NCBI RefSeq assembly: GCF_900112455.1
Contig: NZ_FOLT01000013.1
Span: 1 to 48,585 of the forward strand
Length of the DNA stretch: 48,585 nt
Reading direction: 5' to 3'
Source: Alkalibacterium subtropicum
GTDB lineage: Bacteria > Bacillota > Bacilli > Lactobacillales > Carnobacteriaceae_A
Shown: piece by piece, positions 8,272 through 17,800 of the stretch
Layout of the letters: each line of letters starts with the position of its first letter
Position numbering within the stretch: the first letter of the stretch is position 1
Program-made: the position numbers and the translations under genes
Notes under the pieces: generated by a model
What the model was told of the DNA's origin: nothing
Database searches by the model: none
The model's input: the letters and a program-made list of their open reading frames with translations, nothing else

Positions 8272-9978
8272 TTATTGATCGTCCAGATGATAGTAGTTTG
8301 GATCATGCCAGACTTTCTGTTTGGCCACTTTATATACCCGCGCTTCATACGGACGTAACGCCATGCGCGTATTTAATTCATCTCTAACCTTATAGTTGCT
8401 CAGTTTCATCGCTCCGAGTTCCAGTTCTTCCGTCAGGTCAAGCGATGTCGGCTGATTGAAAAGGTTGACGATGACAGCATATTCCACGCCGTCGTAGGAC
8501 CTTAGATAGGCATAGACATGATCGTGTTCTTTCGCGATCAGTTCATAGTGTCCGTAAATCAGTGTGGGTGTGGTTTGTCTCATCTGAATCATCTTTTTGT
8601 AGTAGTAGTAGATCGAATCCGGATCGTTCAAAGCTTGCTCGACATTGATATCCGGATAGTTGGGGTTTACACCCAGCCACGGCTCACCAGTCGTAAAGCC
8701 GGCTTCCGGTTCATTGGACCACTGCATCGGTGTACGCGAATTGTCGCGCCCATTTTTCCAGATGTAAGCCATGATCTCGTCATGCGTCTGGCCGTTTTCG
8801 GTCTCGATCGCATACATATTCTTCATGCCGACATCGTCATAGTCTTCGATCGAATCAAACTGAACATTGGTCATTCCGATTTCTTGTCCCTGATAGATAA
8901 AGGGCGTGCCCTGCATGAAGAAGTAGAAGGTGGCAAGTGCTTTGGCTGACGTCTTTCTCAGGTCCCCATCATTGCCCCAAGTCGATACCGAACGGGCCAG
9001 ATCATGGTTTTCGATGAACAGGGCATTCCAGCCGCGACCGTCCAGACCGCGCTGCCAGCGGGTCATCACTTCTTTCAGTTCATGGATATCCAGTCCATCA
9101 CCGTTCGCTCCCCAGAGTCCCAGATGTTCGAACTGGAAGATCATGTTGAAGTAGCCATTTTCTTCACCGACCCATCGGTCCGCATCCTGTATCGTGACAC
9201 CATTCGCTTCACCGACCGTCATGACGTCATAGTTACTGATTGTTCGCTCGGCAAATTCTGACAAGAACAGATCGATCCCGGACTGGTTCATATGTCCGTC
9301 AAAGGAGGGCACGTATGTCTTGTTCAGTGGATTCGGCATATTCGGAAAGCCGTTTTTCTTCTTGATATGCGAAATGGCATCGATCCGGAAGCCATCGATT
9401 CCCTTGTCCAGCCACCAGTTCACCATTTCATACAGCTTTTCACGAACTTCTGCGTTTTCCCAGTTCAGATCCGGCTGCTTTTTTGAAAAGACATGCATAT
9501 AGTACTCTTTGGACTGTTCGTCATACTCCCAGACCGAACCGCCGAAGATCGATTCCCAGTTATTGATTTGAGAACCATCCGGTGTCCCCGGATGCCAGAT
9601 GTAATAGTCCCGGTATGGGCTGTCTGTAGAGGAACGGGCTTCGACGAACCAGTCGTGCTCATCCGACGTGTGGTTGATGACGAGATCCATAATGATTCGC
9701 ATACCGCGCTTATGGGTCTCTTCCAGCAGGTCGTCAAAATCTCTCATCGTGCCGAATTCATCCATGATGGCATGGTAATCACTGATGTCATAGCCATTAT
9801 CGTCATTGGGCGACTGATAGATCGGGCTGACCCAGATCACATCGATGCCTAACTCCTTTATGTAATCGAGCTTTTCTATGATCCCACGAAGGTCACCGAC
9901 CCCATCGCCATTGGAATCATAAAAACTGCGCGGGTATATCTGATACGCCACGGCTTTTTTCCACCATTGTTTCTTCAT
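8272..9978 (-). CDS. GH13_31 alpha-glucosidase, probable alpha-1,4 (maltase) type
   Basis: A 568-residue cytoplasmic glycoside hydrolase that removes terminal glucose from short maltodextrins. The (beta/alpha)8 GH13 signatures are complete: AYQIYPRSFYDSNGDG, LVINHTSDEH, nucleophile D200 in GFRIDAISH, general acid E257 in MTVGEANG, and ENHDLARS. In GH13_31 the residue after the nucleophile is commonly Val in alpha-1,6 enzymes and Ala or Thr in alpha-1,4 enzymes; here it is Ala201, so alpha-1,4 activity is inferred. It is a close paralogue, almost gap-free in alignment, of the next gene (10406-12079), evidence of tandem duplication. ATG at 9978 was preferred to GTG at 9990, which abuts AGGAG. 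Confidence 0.9.
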   Translation of the reverse strand: MKKQWWKKAVAYQIYPRSFYDSNGDGVGDLRGIIEKLDYIKELGIDVIWVSPIYQSPNDDNGYDISDYHAIMDEFGTMRDFDDLLEETHKRGMRIIMDLVINHTSDEHDWFVEARSSTDSPYRDYYIWHPGTPDGSQINNWESIFGGSVWEYDEQSKEYYMHVFSKKQPDLNWENAEVREKLYEMVNWWLDKGIDGFRIDAISHIKKKNGFPNMPNPLNKTYVPSFDGHMNQSGIDLFLSEFAERTISNYDVMTVGEANGVTIQDADRWVGEENGYFNMIFQFEHLGLWGANGDGLDIHELKEVMTRWQRGLDGRGWNALFIENHDLARSVSTWGNDGDLRKTSAKALATFYFFMQGTPFIYQGQEIGMTNVQFDSIEDYDDVGMKNMYAIETENGQTHDEIMAYIWKNGRDNSRTPMQWSNEPEAGFTTGEPWLGVNPNYPDINVEQALNDPDSIYYYYKKMIQMRQTTPTLIYGHYELIAKEHDHVYAYLRSYDGVEYAVIVNLFNQPTSLDLTEELELGAMKLSNYKVRDELNTRMALRPYEARVYKVAKQKVWHDPNYYHLDDQ

Positions 9979-9997
9979 CTTGCTTTTCACACTCCTA

Positions 9998-10011
9998 TGT
10001 AAACGTTAATA
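9998..10011. promoter_or_regulatory. cre/LacI-like half site before the first glucosidase gene
   Basis: TGTAAACGTTAATA matches the cre consensus TGWAANCGNTNWCA except near its 3' end. It sits about 20 bp upstream of the start codon, where bound CcpA or a LacI-type repressor would block transcription. Confidence 0.45.
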
Positions 10012-10108
10012 TTTTGCTGTCTGGTCAAACTTATCTAGATCCCTGCTCTTTTTCAGCAACATCATCTATCTTATAGTCCGGCAGTGCTACATTCAATACT
10101 TATTCTAT

Positions 10109-10122
10109 TGTTAACGGTATCA
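10109..10122. promoter_or_regulatory. MalR-type operator
   Basis: TGTTAACGGTATCA, one of four near-identical sites in the cluster (also 20869, 24784 and 32097). It lies 131 bp upstream of the glucosidase start in an otherwise gene-free 400-bp spacer (9979-10405) that also carries a terminator. Confidence 0.6.
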
Positions 10123-10264
10123 GGTTACTCAAATGAAAACTGTACGCCCACTTGATTTGTGGAGGAACGAGGATCACATACTGATAGATGCATCGCGTTC
10201 ACCTTTAACCTTCTTAACTTTTGAACGTCGTCTATGACAAAAAGATTTGAGATTTCTACAATTC

Positions 10265-10294
10265 AAAAAGGTTCCCGCTTTTGGCAGGAACCTT
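10265..10294 (-). terminator. Terminator after the second glucosidase gene
   Basis: AAGGTTCC and GGAACCTT form a perfect stem with TTTTTG following on the minus strand. It lies about 110 bases after the stop at 10406, and the intervening stretch shows no gene. Confidence 0.8.
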
Positions 10295-10405
10295 CTTCAA
10301 CTTGCTGATCCTTTTTTCTGTAGTCACAACAGGATCCAGAGCATTGGCAAAAGCCCGGCAACCGTTATCTCAACATGAATCATCCCACTTTTTCTTCGGC
10401 GGTTT

Positions 10406-12079
10406 CTATGATGGGTATCGGTCCGACAGCTTATACACGCGTGCTTCATAGGGTTTCAACTGCAGGGTGTCAGTCACTGCAGCATTAGAATAATAATTAG
10501 AGAGAAGCAGCTCTTCAATTTCCAAATCCTCGTCCAGACTGAACTCAGCGGGTTCATTGAACAGGTTGACGATCACAGCATAACGCTCACCGTCATATAG
10601 TCTCAGATACGCAAAAACCTGCGGGTGTGCTTCTGCACGCAGTTCGTATGACCCATAAACAAGGGCAGGCGTACCTTTTCTCAGTTTGATCATTTTTTTA
10701 TAATAATGAAATATCGAATCCGGATCATTTACCGCTTCTTCGACGTTGATCTCAGAATAATTGGGATTCACTCCAAACCATGGCGTTCCGGTCGTGAAAC
10801 CGGCGTGGGGTTCGTTTGACCATTGCATCGGCGTGCGTGCATTATCCCGCCCATTCTTCCAGATGTAGGACATCATTTCTTCATGGGACATTCCATTTTT
10901 CGTTTCATAATCATACATGTTGATCATACCGGTATCATTGTACTCTTCAATAGAATCAAAGCGCACGTTCGTCATGCCGATTTCCTGACCTTGATAGATA
11001 AAAGGCGTCCCCTGCATAAGGAAATAGAAGGTGGCGAAAGCTTTTGCGGATGTTTTTCTCAAATCCGTATCGTCTCCCCAGGTCGAGACACTTCTGGGCT
11101 GATCATGATTCTCAAGAAAGAGCGCATTCCAGCCTTGGCCTTCGAGCCCAGTCTGCCATTTCGTCATGGCTTTCTTCAACTCTTCCATATCCAGCTTGCC
11201 CTCTTTGGCTTTCCACAATCCGAGGTGATCAAATTGGAAGATCATATTAAAATACCCGTCTTTTTCTTCCACCCAATGTTTCGCGTCTGCAAATCCAGCA
11301 CCGCCGGCCTCTCCAACTGCCATAACATCATAGTTTTTAATCGTCCTCTCTGCAAATTCGGACAAAAATTCATCGATTCCAGGCTGATTGGCATGTCCGC
11401 CATTTGACTGGACGTACTTCTGATGTTGAGGATTCGGCAGATCAGGAAAGCCTTCTCTCTTTTTGATATGCGTGATCGCATCGACACGGAAGCCGTCGAT
11501 CCCTTTATCAAGCCACCAGTTGACCATGTCATACAAATGCTCACGCACCTTGGGATTTTCCCAGTTTAAATCGGGCTGTTTTTTTGAAAAGATGTGCATA
11601 TAGTATTCCTTCGTCTGGTCGTCCTGTTCCCAGACGGATCCGCCGAAAAAGGATCCCCAGTTGTTGATATCGGAACCATCCGGCCTGCCCGGGTGCCAGA
11701 TATAAAAATCACGGTAAGGATTTTCTTTGGAGGATCGGGACTCAATAAACCACTCGTGTTCGTCCGATGTATGGTTGATCACCAGATCCAGGATGATTTT
11801 CATTCCGCGCTTATGTACTTCATTAAGCAGCTCATCAAAATCAGCCATGTTTCCAAACTCATCCATGATGTCGTAAAAATCACTGATATCGTAGCCATTG
11901 TCATCATTGGGGGACTGATAGATCGGATTGATCCATATCACGTCTATCCCCAAGTCTTTTAAGTAATCAAGTTTTTGAATGATCCCCTGCAGGTCACCGA
12001 TCCCATCCCCATTGGAATCATAAAAGCTGCGCGGGTAAATCTGATAAGCAACTGCTTCTTTCCACCATTTGTGTTTCAT
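10406..12079 (-). CDS. GH13_31 alpha-glucosidase, paralogue of the downstream copy
   Basis: A 557-residue cytoplasmic alpha-glucosidase. GH13 motifs: VAYQIYPRSFYDSNGDG, LVINHTSDEHEW, nucleophile D200 in GFRVDAITH, general acid E257 in MAVGEAGG, and ENHDQPRS. The Ala201 after the nucleophile suggests alpha-1,4 specificity as in its paralogue. The VGEAGGAG stretch and HDQ (rather than HDL) differ from the paralogue near the active site, so the pair may divide substrates. Translation probably begins at the ATG at 12079 (MKHKWWKEAV, matching homologues); the upstream in-frame start is unlike the family. It has its own promoter and terminator. Confidence 0.9.
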   Translation of the reverse strand: MKHKWWKEAVAYQIYPRSFYDSNGDGIGDLQGIIQKLDYLKDLGIDVIWINPIYQSPNDDNGYDISDFYDIMDEFGNMADFDELLNEVHKRGMKIILDLVINHTSDEHEWFIESRSSKENPYRDFYIWHPGRPDGSDINNWGSFFGGSVWEQDDQTKEYYMHIFSKKQPDLNWENPKVREHLYDMVNWWLDKGIDGFRVDAITHIKKREGFPDLPNPQHQKYVQSNGGHANQPGIDEFLSEFAERTIKNYDVMAVGEAGGAGFADAKHWVEEKDGYFNMIFQFDHLGLWKAKEGKLDMEELKKAMTKWQTGLEGQGWNALFLENHDQPRSVSTWGDDTDLRKTSAKAFATFYFLMQGTPFIYQGQEIGMTNVRFDSIEEYNDTGMINMYDYETKNGMSHEEMMSYIWKNGRDNARTPMQWSNEPHAGFTTGTPWFGVNPNYSEINVEEAVNDPDSIFHYYKKMIKLRKGTPALVYGSYELRAEAHPQVFAYLRLYDGERYAVIVNLFNEPAEFSLDEDLEIEELLLSNYYSNAAVTDTLQLKPYEARVYKLSDRYPS

Positions 12080-12142
12080 TTTCAATCCACTCCACATTCT
12101 TGGTCAGCATTCTTTTAAATAGACTTCTACCATTATTTTTAT

Positions 12143-12172
12143 AGTATAGCGCACTCATCCGTCTTTGAGCAA
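12143..12172 (-). promoter_or_regulatory. Promoter of the second glucosidase gene
   Basis: Minus strand TTGCTC (12167-12172), 18-bp spacer, TATACT (12143-12148), about 65 bases before the start. Confidence 0.65.
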
Positions 12173-12205
12173 AATCTGATCATTAATTACCACGCCCTGC
12201 TGACT

Positions 12206-12241
12206 AAAAAAGTTCCTGCCTTGATCGGCAGGACTTTTTTT
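12206..12241 (-). terminator. Terminator of the cytoplasmic pullulanase gene
   Basis: AAAAAAGTTCCTGCC pairs with GGCAGGACTTTTTT; near-symmetric, with A and T runs on both flanks, so it can act in both directions. Confidence 0.9.
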
Positions 12242-12261
12242 CCATTCTTTTTATACTTTTC

Positions 12262-14556
12262 TCATTCTTTTCTTTTAACTAAAACAGCGGCAGTCAAGGC
12301 CTCTAAAGTCACTGTCTTGTCCCTCACCGTTACTCCAACCGGCTGGCTGATGGGGGCTGTCCCGGCAGTTTCCGCATCTGCGAGCACTTCAGCCCCAGAC
12401 AGATCTGTATCGATCGTCAATGTACGAGGTGTTTCGTCGGCATTGACAAAGACATAATAAATGTCTCCCTTTGAATCTTCTGCATGGTAGCCGATGACCA
12501 GATCCTTCTCGCTGATTTCCGGTGCATCGACCAGTGAAACCATGTTTTCGATTTCTTCCAGCGTTCCTTTCCGGAAGGCATCGGTACTTTTTCTTAACTT
12601 GATCAATCCGGCGGTGTATGCTTGGGTCAAGGTATGGATAGGATAGTCTTCTTTATTCACAGCTTTATTCCAGTCGAACCTGTTGACCGCATCGCTGGAA
12701 TAGACAGAATCATGAATGAAATACGGATACTCAAACGGTTTGCCTTCTTTATCCGTCATAAAGACGGAACGGTCCGGTGTTTTTTCCTCTGAAACGCGCT
12801 GAGTGAAACGGTCATCTCTGAACTGCTTCGTCCGTCCATACTCCTGTCCGGCGTGGAGGAACGGGATTCCTTGGGCAGTCAGCACCATCAAATTCCCCAG
12901 GCGGATCCGTCTGTGTATTTCTTCCTGATGGTATTCTGGATCTTTCTGGATAGACTGCACGATGACATCATGCAGTGTGAGGTTGTCATGGGCACCGATA
13001 TAAGGGACCACACTCCCCGGATCTACTGCATTGAAGTTATGCGGTCGAGCTGTCAGGTTGTCAAAGATACGCTGGATCGACCGCGGTCCTCCAGTCAGGA
13101 AACTCGGTTCCCCTTCATTCTGAAAACCGGATTTCAGCTCATTACGGAAGTCATCAGAAAACGAAGCCACCCCGTCAGTGTGCTGCATCCAGTCCTGATC
13201 GGCAGGCATGACCTCTTCATCGCCTTCATCACCGACAAATGTGCGCCAGCCTTCTCCGATCATCAGAATGTCGGGATTCAGTTTTTTCGCTTCGTCAAAG
13301 GCCATTTGAATACTTTCTGCATCATGGTCACCCATCATGTCGAACCGGAAGCCATCGACTTTGTAGTTTTCAACCCAATGCATGACGGAATCCACGAGAA
13401 TACGGCGCGCCATCGCATGGGTGGTGCCCAGCCGCCCACCGCCGAAACTGGTGCGCGGGGTCCCGTCTGCATCCATGAAATGATAGTAGTTCGGCTCCAG
13501 GTCCTCGAAAATATGTTCACGGGCGGTATGGTTATAAACGACATCTAATATAACCCCCATCCCACGCTGATGTATCGCAGCGACCAGGTTTTTAAACTCC
13601 TCGATACGTTTTTCCGGATCTTGCGGATCTTCGGAATACATCCCGGTCAAAGCAAAGTAACTCTGGGGATCATACCCCCAGTTATAATTCACGCCGTTGG
13701 AAGCATAATCCAGCAGACGCTCAGTGTTTTTCAATTCGTTGATGAAGTAGTAACTCATGACCGGCAGCAGCTGGATGTGCGTGACACCTAAACTGCTAAT
13801 ATAGTCCAGTTTTTCGATAAAGGCACTGAATGACCCGAACGGACTATTCAGATCATTTTCGATCGACGGATCAGATGTAAAGTCTCTGACATGGATTTCA
13901 TAAATCACCGCATCTTCACGTTTTTTGTATCCCTCGATTTCGGCATAATCGAGCTCAGGTCCGACAGTCCCCGGGTTCACAATAGCCGCTTTTGCAATAC
14001 GATCATCTGGATCGGTACTGTTCCAGGCTGCCAGTGAACTGGCGTATGGATCGAGAGCCAGTACAGATCTGCCTTCTCTTTCGATGGCATAATGATAAAA
14101 GTATCCTCTCATTTCAGCACGTCCGGTATTTTCTTGATTCAGGAGAACTCTCCATACGCCGGATCCCACCCCTTCCATAGCGATGTCAGTTTTCACTACA
14201 CGAGTCTGATCTGCTTTATCATACAGGATGACCCGGACAGCCTCCGCACTGGGAGCCCAGACGCTTAGCGTGGCAGTCCCGTCTTCATGGAGACAGGCGC
14301 CCAATTTCCCCTCGTAGGCATACAGACTGTCCTTGAGTTTCCATCCTGTCAAAGCGGAACGTTCATTGTTCTTAAAGTGAACGGTATAGGTGTTGTCTTG
14401 CACATTAAAGGTACCTGTTATGACCACTTTATCCTTGTCTCTATTTAGTGCTAATGATTTTACGGCTGCTTTTTCTCCTTGACTGTTCCTTATTTTCAGA
14501 CCCTGCTTTATCTCTTCTAGATTTAAAGATTCAATTGAGTCAAAAAAGATATTCAT
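12262..14556 (-). CDS. pulA: Type I pullulanase, cytoplasmic
   Basis: A debranching enzyme hydrolysing alpha-1,6 bonds in pullulan and branched maltodextrins. From the ATG at 14556 it is 764 residues. It has an N-terminal domain, a CBM48-like domain (GTATLSVWAPSAEAVRVILYD) and a GH13_14 catalytic domain with the type I hallmark YNWGYDP near residue 293, nucleophile in GFRFDMMGDHD, acid in MIGEGWRT, and AHDNLTLHD. No signal peptide, so it acts on imported oligosaccharides. It aligns without large gaps to the C-terminal half of the neighbouring secreted amylopullulanase. Oddly, that homology continues 15-20 codons upstream of 14556, and the only good ribosome binding site (14631-14640) stands 5 bases before an in-frame ATC at 14625; the true start may be there (787 residues). 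Confidence 0.93.
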   Translation of the reverse strand: MNIFFDSIESLNLEEIKQGLKIRNSQGEKAAVKSLALNRDKDKVVITGTFNVQDNTYTVHFKNNERSALTGWKLKDSLYAYEGKLGACLHEDGTATLSVWAPSAEAVRVILYDKADQTRVVKTDIAMEGVGSGVWRVLLNQENTGRAEMRGYFYHYAIEREGRSVLALDPYASSLAAWNSTDPDDRIAKAAIVNPGTVGPELDYAEIEGYKKREDAVIYEIHVRDFTSDPSIENDLNSPFGSFSAFIEKLDYISSLGVTHIQLLPVMSYYFINELKNTERLLDYASNGVNYNWGYDPQSYFALTGMYSEDPQDPEKRIEEFKNLVAAIHQRGMGVILDVVYNHTAREHIFEDLEPNYYHFMDADGTPRTSFGGGRLGTTHAMARRILVDSVMHWVENYKVDGFRFDMMGDHDAESIQMAFDEAKKLNPDILMIGEGWRTFVGDEGDEEVMPADQDWMQHTDGVASFSDDFRNELKSGFQNEGEPSFLTGGPRSIQRIFDNLTARPHNFNAVDPGSVVPYIGAHDNLTLHDVIVQSIQKDPEYHQEEIHRRIRLGNLMVLTAQGIPFLHAGQEYGRTKQFRDDRFTQRVSEEKTPDRSVFMTDKEGKPFEYPYFIHDSVYSSDAVNRFDWNKAVNKEDYPIHTLTQAYTAGLIKLRKSTDAFRKGTLEEIENMVSLVDAPEISEKDLVIGYHAEDSKGDIYYVFVNADETPRTLTIDTDLSGAEVLADAETAGTAPISQPVGVTVRDKTVTLEALTAAVLVKRKE

Positions 14557-14622
14557 CTGACTTTCTGAAATGACTATGGCACCAGTCAGGCTGACTGATG
14601 AATTATTTTGTGAGCGCGTGTT

Positions 14623-14640
14623 GATAGTATCCTCTCCTTT
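14623..14640 (-). promoter_or_regulatory. Ribosome binding site suggesting a non-ATG start for pulA
   Basis: AAAGGAGAGG (14631-14640) is followed after ATACT by an ATC codon (14623-14625) in frame with pulA. No ATG, GTG or TTG lies in frame between it and 14556. The site is about 75 bases from the first ATG, too far to serve it. Confidence 0.5.
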
Positions 14641-14680
14641 TACATAAAATCAGTATACTCCATTCCATCTTTTGGAAACA

Positions 14681-14734
14681 GAAACGGGCACTCTCCTCAA
14701 GTGCCTGTTGCACAGACGAGGAGAGTGCCGTTTC
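14681..14734 (-). terminator. Large hairpin between the amylopullulanase and pullulanase genes
   Basis: GAAACGGGCACTCTCCTC pairs with GAGGAGAGTGCCGTTTC (one unpaired base) across a 19-base loop. The T run is weak (GTTTCTGTTTCC), so it may attenuate or process rather than stop all transcription. Confidence 0.65.
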
Positions 14735-14841
14735 TTGTTGCTTTTTTCTGAAAATCTGTTGAAGCATTTGAGAGCCGTACCTCAACAAGGTTTTCTGCTC
14801 ACCTTAAATGAGCTGCGTTCTCAGTGTGCTCTTTGCTGAGC

Positions 14842-17800
14842 TTATTTTCTGTTTTTAAACATTTTAACGCCGACACCAGCTATAACACTGACTAAGCCGA
14901 GTGCACCGACAGTCCACACAGCCGTTGCTGTAGACGGTAGGGAGTCTTCGCCTGATTCTTCGTCGGCCTCGTCTGACTCTTTGTCAGCCGGTGTTTCATC
15001 GTCGTCCTCGTCTGACTCTTCGTCAGCCGGTGTTTCATCGTCGTTCTCGTCTGAATCACCGTCGGCCGATGTTTCATCGTCATCCTCGTCTGACTCTTCG
15101 TCAGCCGGTGTTTCGTCATCGTTCTCGTCTGATTCTTCGTCAGCCGGTGTTTCATCATCGTTCTCGTCTGATTCTTCGTCAGCCGGTGTTTCATCGTCGT
15201 TCTCGTCTGATTCTTCGTCTGTCATGTCTCTATCTGTAAATAACAGAACAGAGGCAGTCAGAGCATCAAGAGTAACTGTGTTTCCAGAAACAGTCAAACC
15301 TTCAGGATTTTCGATCGGAGTTGTTCCGGCTTGCTTGCCGTCGACTAATACGTAGCCGTCTGTCAGATCTGAATCCAATGTTAGTGTGCGCTCCTGGTTA
15401 TCTGCATTGACCATAACAAGATAGCTGTCACCGTTGGCATCTTCAGCACGGTAAACGATGACCAGATCGTTCTCTTCCACTTCAGGGACATCGACTAATG
15501 AAACCATTTCTGAAATTTCTTCCATTGTCCCTTTACTGAAGGCATCAGTGCTGCGTCTGAGTGCGATCAGGCCAGCTGTGTAGTCTTTTGTCAATGTGTG
15601 GATCGGATAGGTTTCTTCATCTGTCACTTTGCTCCAGTCAAAGCGGTTGATGATATCCGTCGAATCGTATGAGTCATGGATGAAATACGGATACTCGAAC
15701 GGTTCACCGTTTGAATCAGTCATGAAGGTCGACTTGTAAGGGACCTTGTCGGCTGACACAGGCTCTATGAAGTCCGGATCACGGAACTGTTTGGTGCGTC
15801 CGTATTCCTGACCGGCATGGATGAACGGAGTCCCTTGAGCAGTCAAGACCATCAAGTTACCCAAACGAATACGCTGGTGGATCTCTTCTTCGTGCTCAGC
15901 CGGATCTTTCTGGATCGACTGGGCAATCACGTCGTGCAGCGTCAGGTTGTCATGCGCCGCAATATACGGAACAACGTCGCCTGGATCATCGGCTGTGAAG
16001 TTGTGCGGATTCGCTGTCAGATTGTCGAAAATACGCTGGATTGAACGCGCACCGCCGGTCAGGAAGCGTGGTTCACCTTCGCTGCCGAAGCCGGATTTCA
16101 GTTCATTACGCATATCATCCGAGAAGGAAGCAACGCCGTCAGTGTGCTGCATCCAGTCCTGATCTGCAGGCTGGACATCTTCATAACCTTCGTCGCCGGC
16201 GAATGTGCGCCAGCCTTCACCGATCATCAGGATGTTAGGGTTCAGGGCTTTCGCTTCATCATAGGCCATCTGAATGCTTTCAGCATCATGGTCGCCCATC
16301 ATGTCGAATCGGAAACCATCGACTTTATATTCTTCGACCCAATAGGTGATCGAATCGACAAGAATACGGCGAGACATCGCATGGGTCGTTCCCAGGCGTC
16401 CGCCACCGAAGCTTTCACGAGACGTTCCATCTGCATCCATGAAGTGATAGTAATTGGGTTCCAGATCTTCAAAAATCGTCGTGCGTGCTGTATGGTTGTA
16501 GACCACATCCATGATCACACCCATATCGCGGTCGTGAATCTCTTTGATCAGGTTCTTGAATTCTTCGATCCGCTGTTCAGGATCTTCTGGATTCTCTGAA
16601 TACATCCCTGTCAAGGAGAAGTAACTTTGAGGATCATACCCCCAGTTATAGTTTGTATCAGTTGAGGCATAATCCAGCAGTCTTTCATCGCTGGCAAATT
16701 CATTGGCAAAGAAATAGCTCATCACTGGCAGCAGCTGGACGTGGGTCACACCCAGACTTTCAATATAGTCCAGTTTTTCTACAAAGGCGCTGAATGTGCC
16801 GAACTGACTGTCCAGTTCACCGGCGATCTCAGGGTCAGATGTAAAGTCTCTGACATGGATCTCGTAAATGATCGCATCCTCGCGTTTTTCATAGCCGTCG
16901 ATCTCGGCATAATCCAGTTCCGGTCCTATATGGCTCGGATTCACGATCGCTGCCTTGCCGATGGTGCTGTCTGGATCACTGCTGTTCCAGGCTGCCATTG
17001 AACGGGCATAAGGATCCAGTGCCAGGACCGTTTCCCCATCCCGTGCGATTTCAAAGTGGTAGTAATAGCCCGTCACATCGTCAAGTCCTGTGGTATCGGC
17101 ATCGAGTTCCACTTCCCAGACACCGGAATCTTTTGCAGTCATTGTAATATCGTCTTTGACAATGGTAGTCTGATCGTCTTTGTCATACAGGACAACACGC
17201 ACGTCATCTGCACTTGGAGACCATACTTTCAGTGTGGCTGTTCCGTCTTCTCTCAGGTCTAAGCCCAATTCGCCGTCGTAAGCATAAAGCGCATCCTTCA
17301 GTCTCCAGCCCATCATTGCGTTGACTTCTTTCTCGTCAAAGCTGACAGTGTACGGTCCGTTTGCCACTGAAAAGTCTCCAGTCAACGTCACGACATTCTT
17401 TTCATTATCGATCGTGACAGTGTCTATGGTTTGCCCTTCGGCACTGCTGTTTGTCAGAGCTAGTTTTTCTCTGAGTGTTTCTTCTGTCAGTCCTTCGACC
17501 GTATGGAAGAAGACTTCGATTTCCGTTTCAGAAATCAGTTCGGCCCGGTCCATACCGGCTTGGCTGGCATAGTAAGGATTCGTATAAATCGTATCGTCCC
17601 CTTCTTTAATGAAGACTTGTGTGTGTTCAGCCGCTTCACTGAACATATAATCACCGGTCTGATCGCCTGATTTTTTGTTCAGGAACAGGAATCCGACAGA
17701 CTCGGCATTTTCCGCTAACGGCAGGTCAAAGTAAGCACCGTTTTCGCCCACGGTATCTAAATCATGGGCCCCATCCGGCCAGCCACTTGTTGCTTGCAGG

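Noticed and set aside
10133-10237. 34-codon plus-strand frame beginning MKTVRPLDLW
   Set aside because: No ribosome binding site and overlaps promoter/operator DNA of the glucosidase gene.
10823-11407. 194-codon plus-strand frame
   Set aside because: Antisense to the GH13_31 gene, which has all catalytic motifs; typical shadow frame in G+C-balanced codons.
12853-13548. 231-codon plus-strand frame
   Set aside because: Antisense to the pullulanase gene and without ribosome binding site or family features.
14603-14788. 61-codon minus-strand frame between the two pullulanases
   Set aside because: Covers the large hairpin and the pulA ribosome binding site; no start signal.
14981-15355. Ser/Val-rich plus-strand frame
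   Set aside because: Complement of the acidic repeats of the amylopullulanase.
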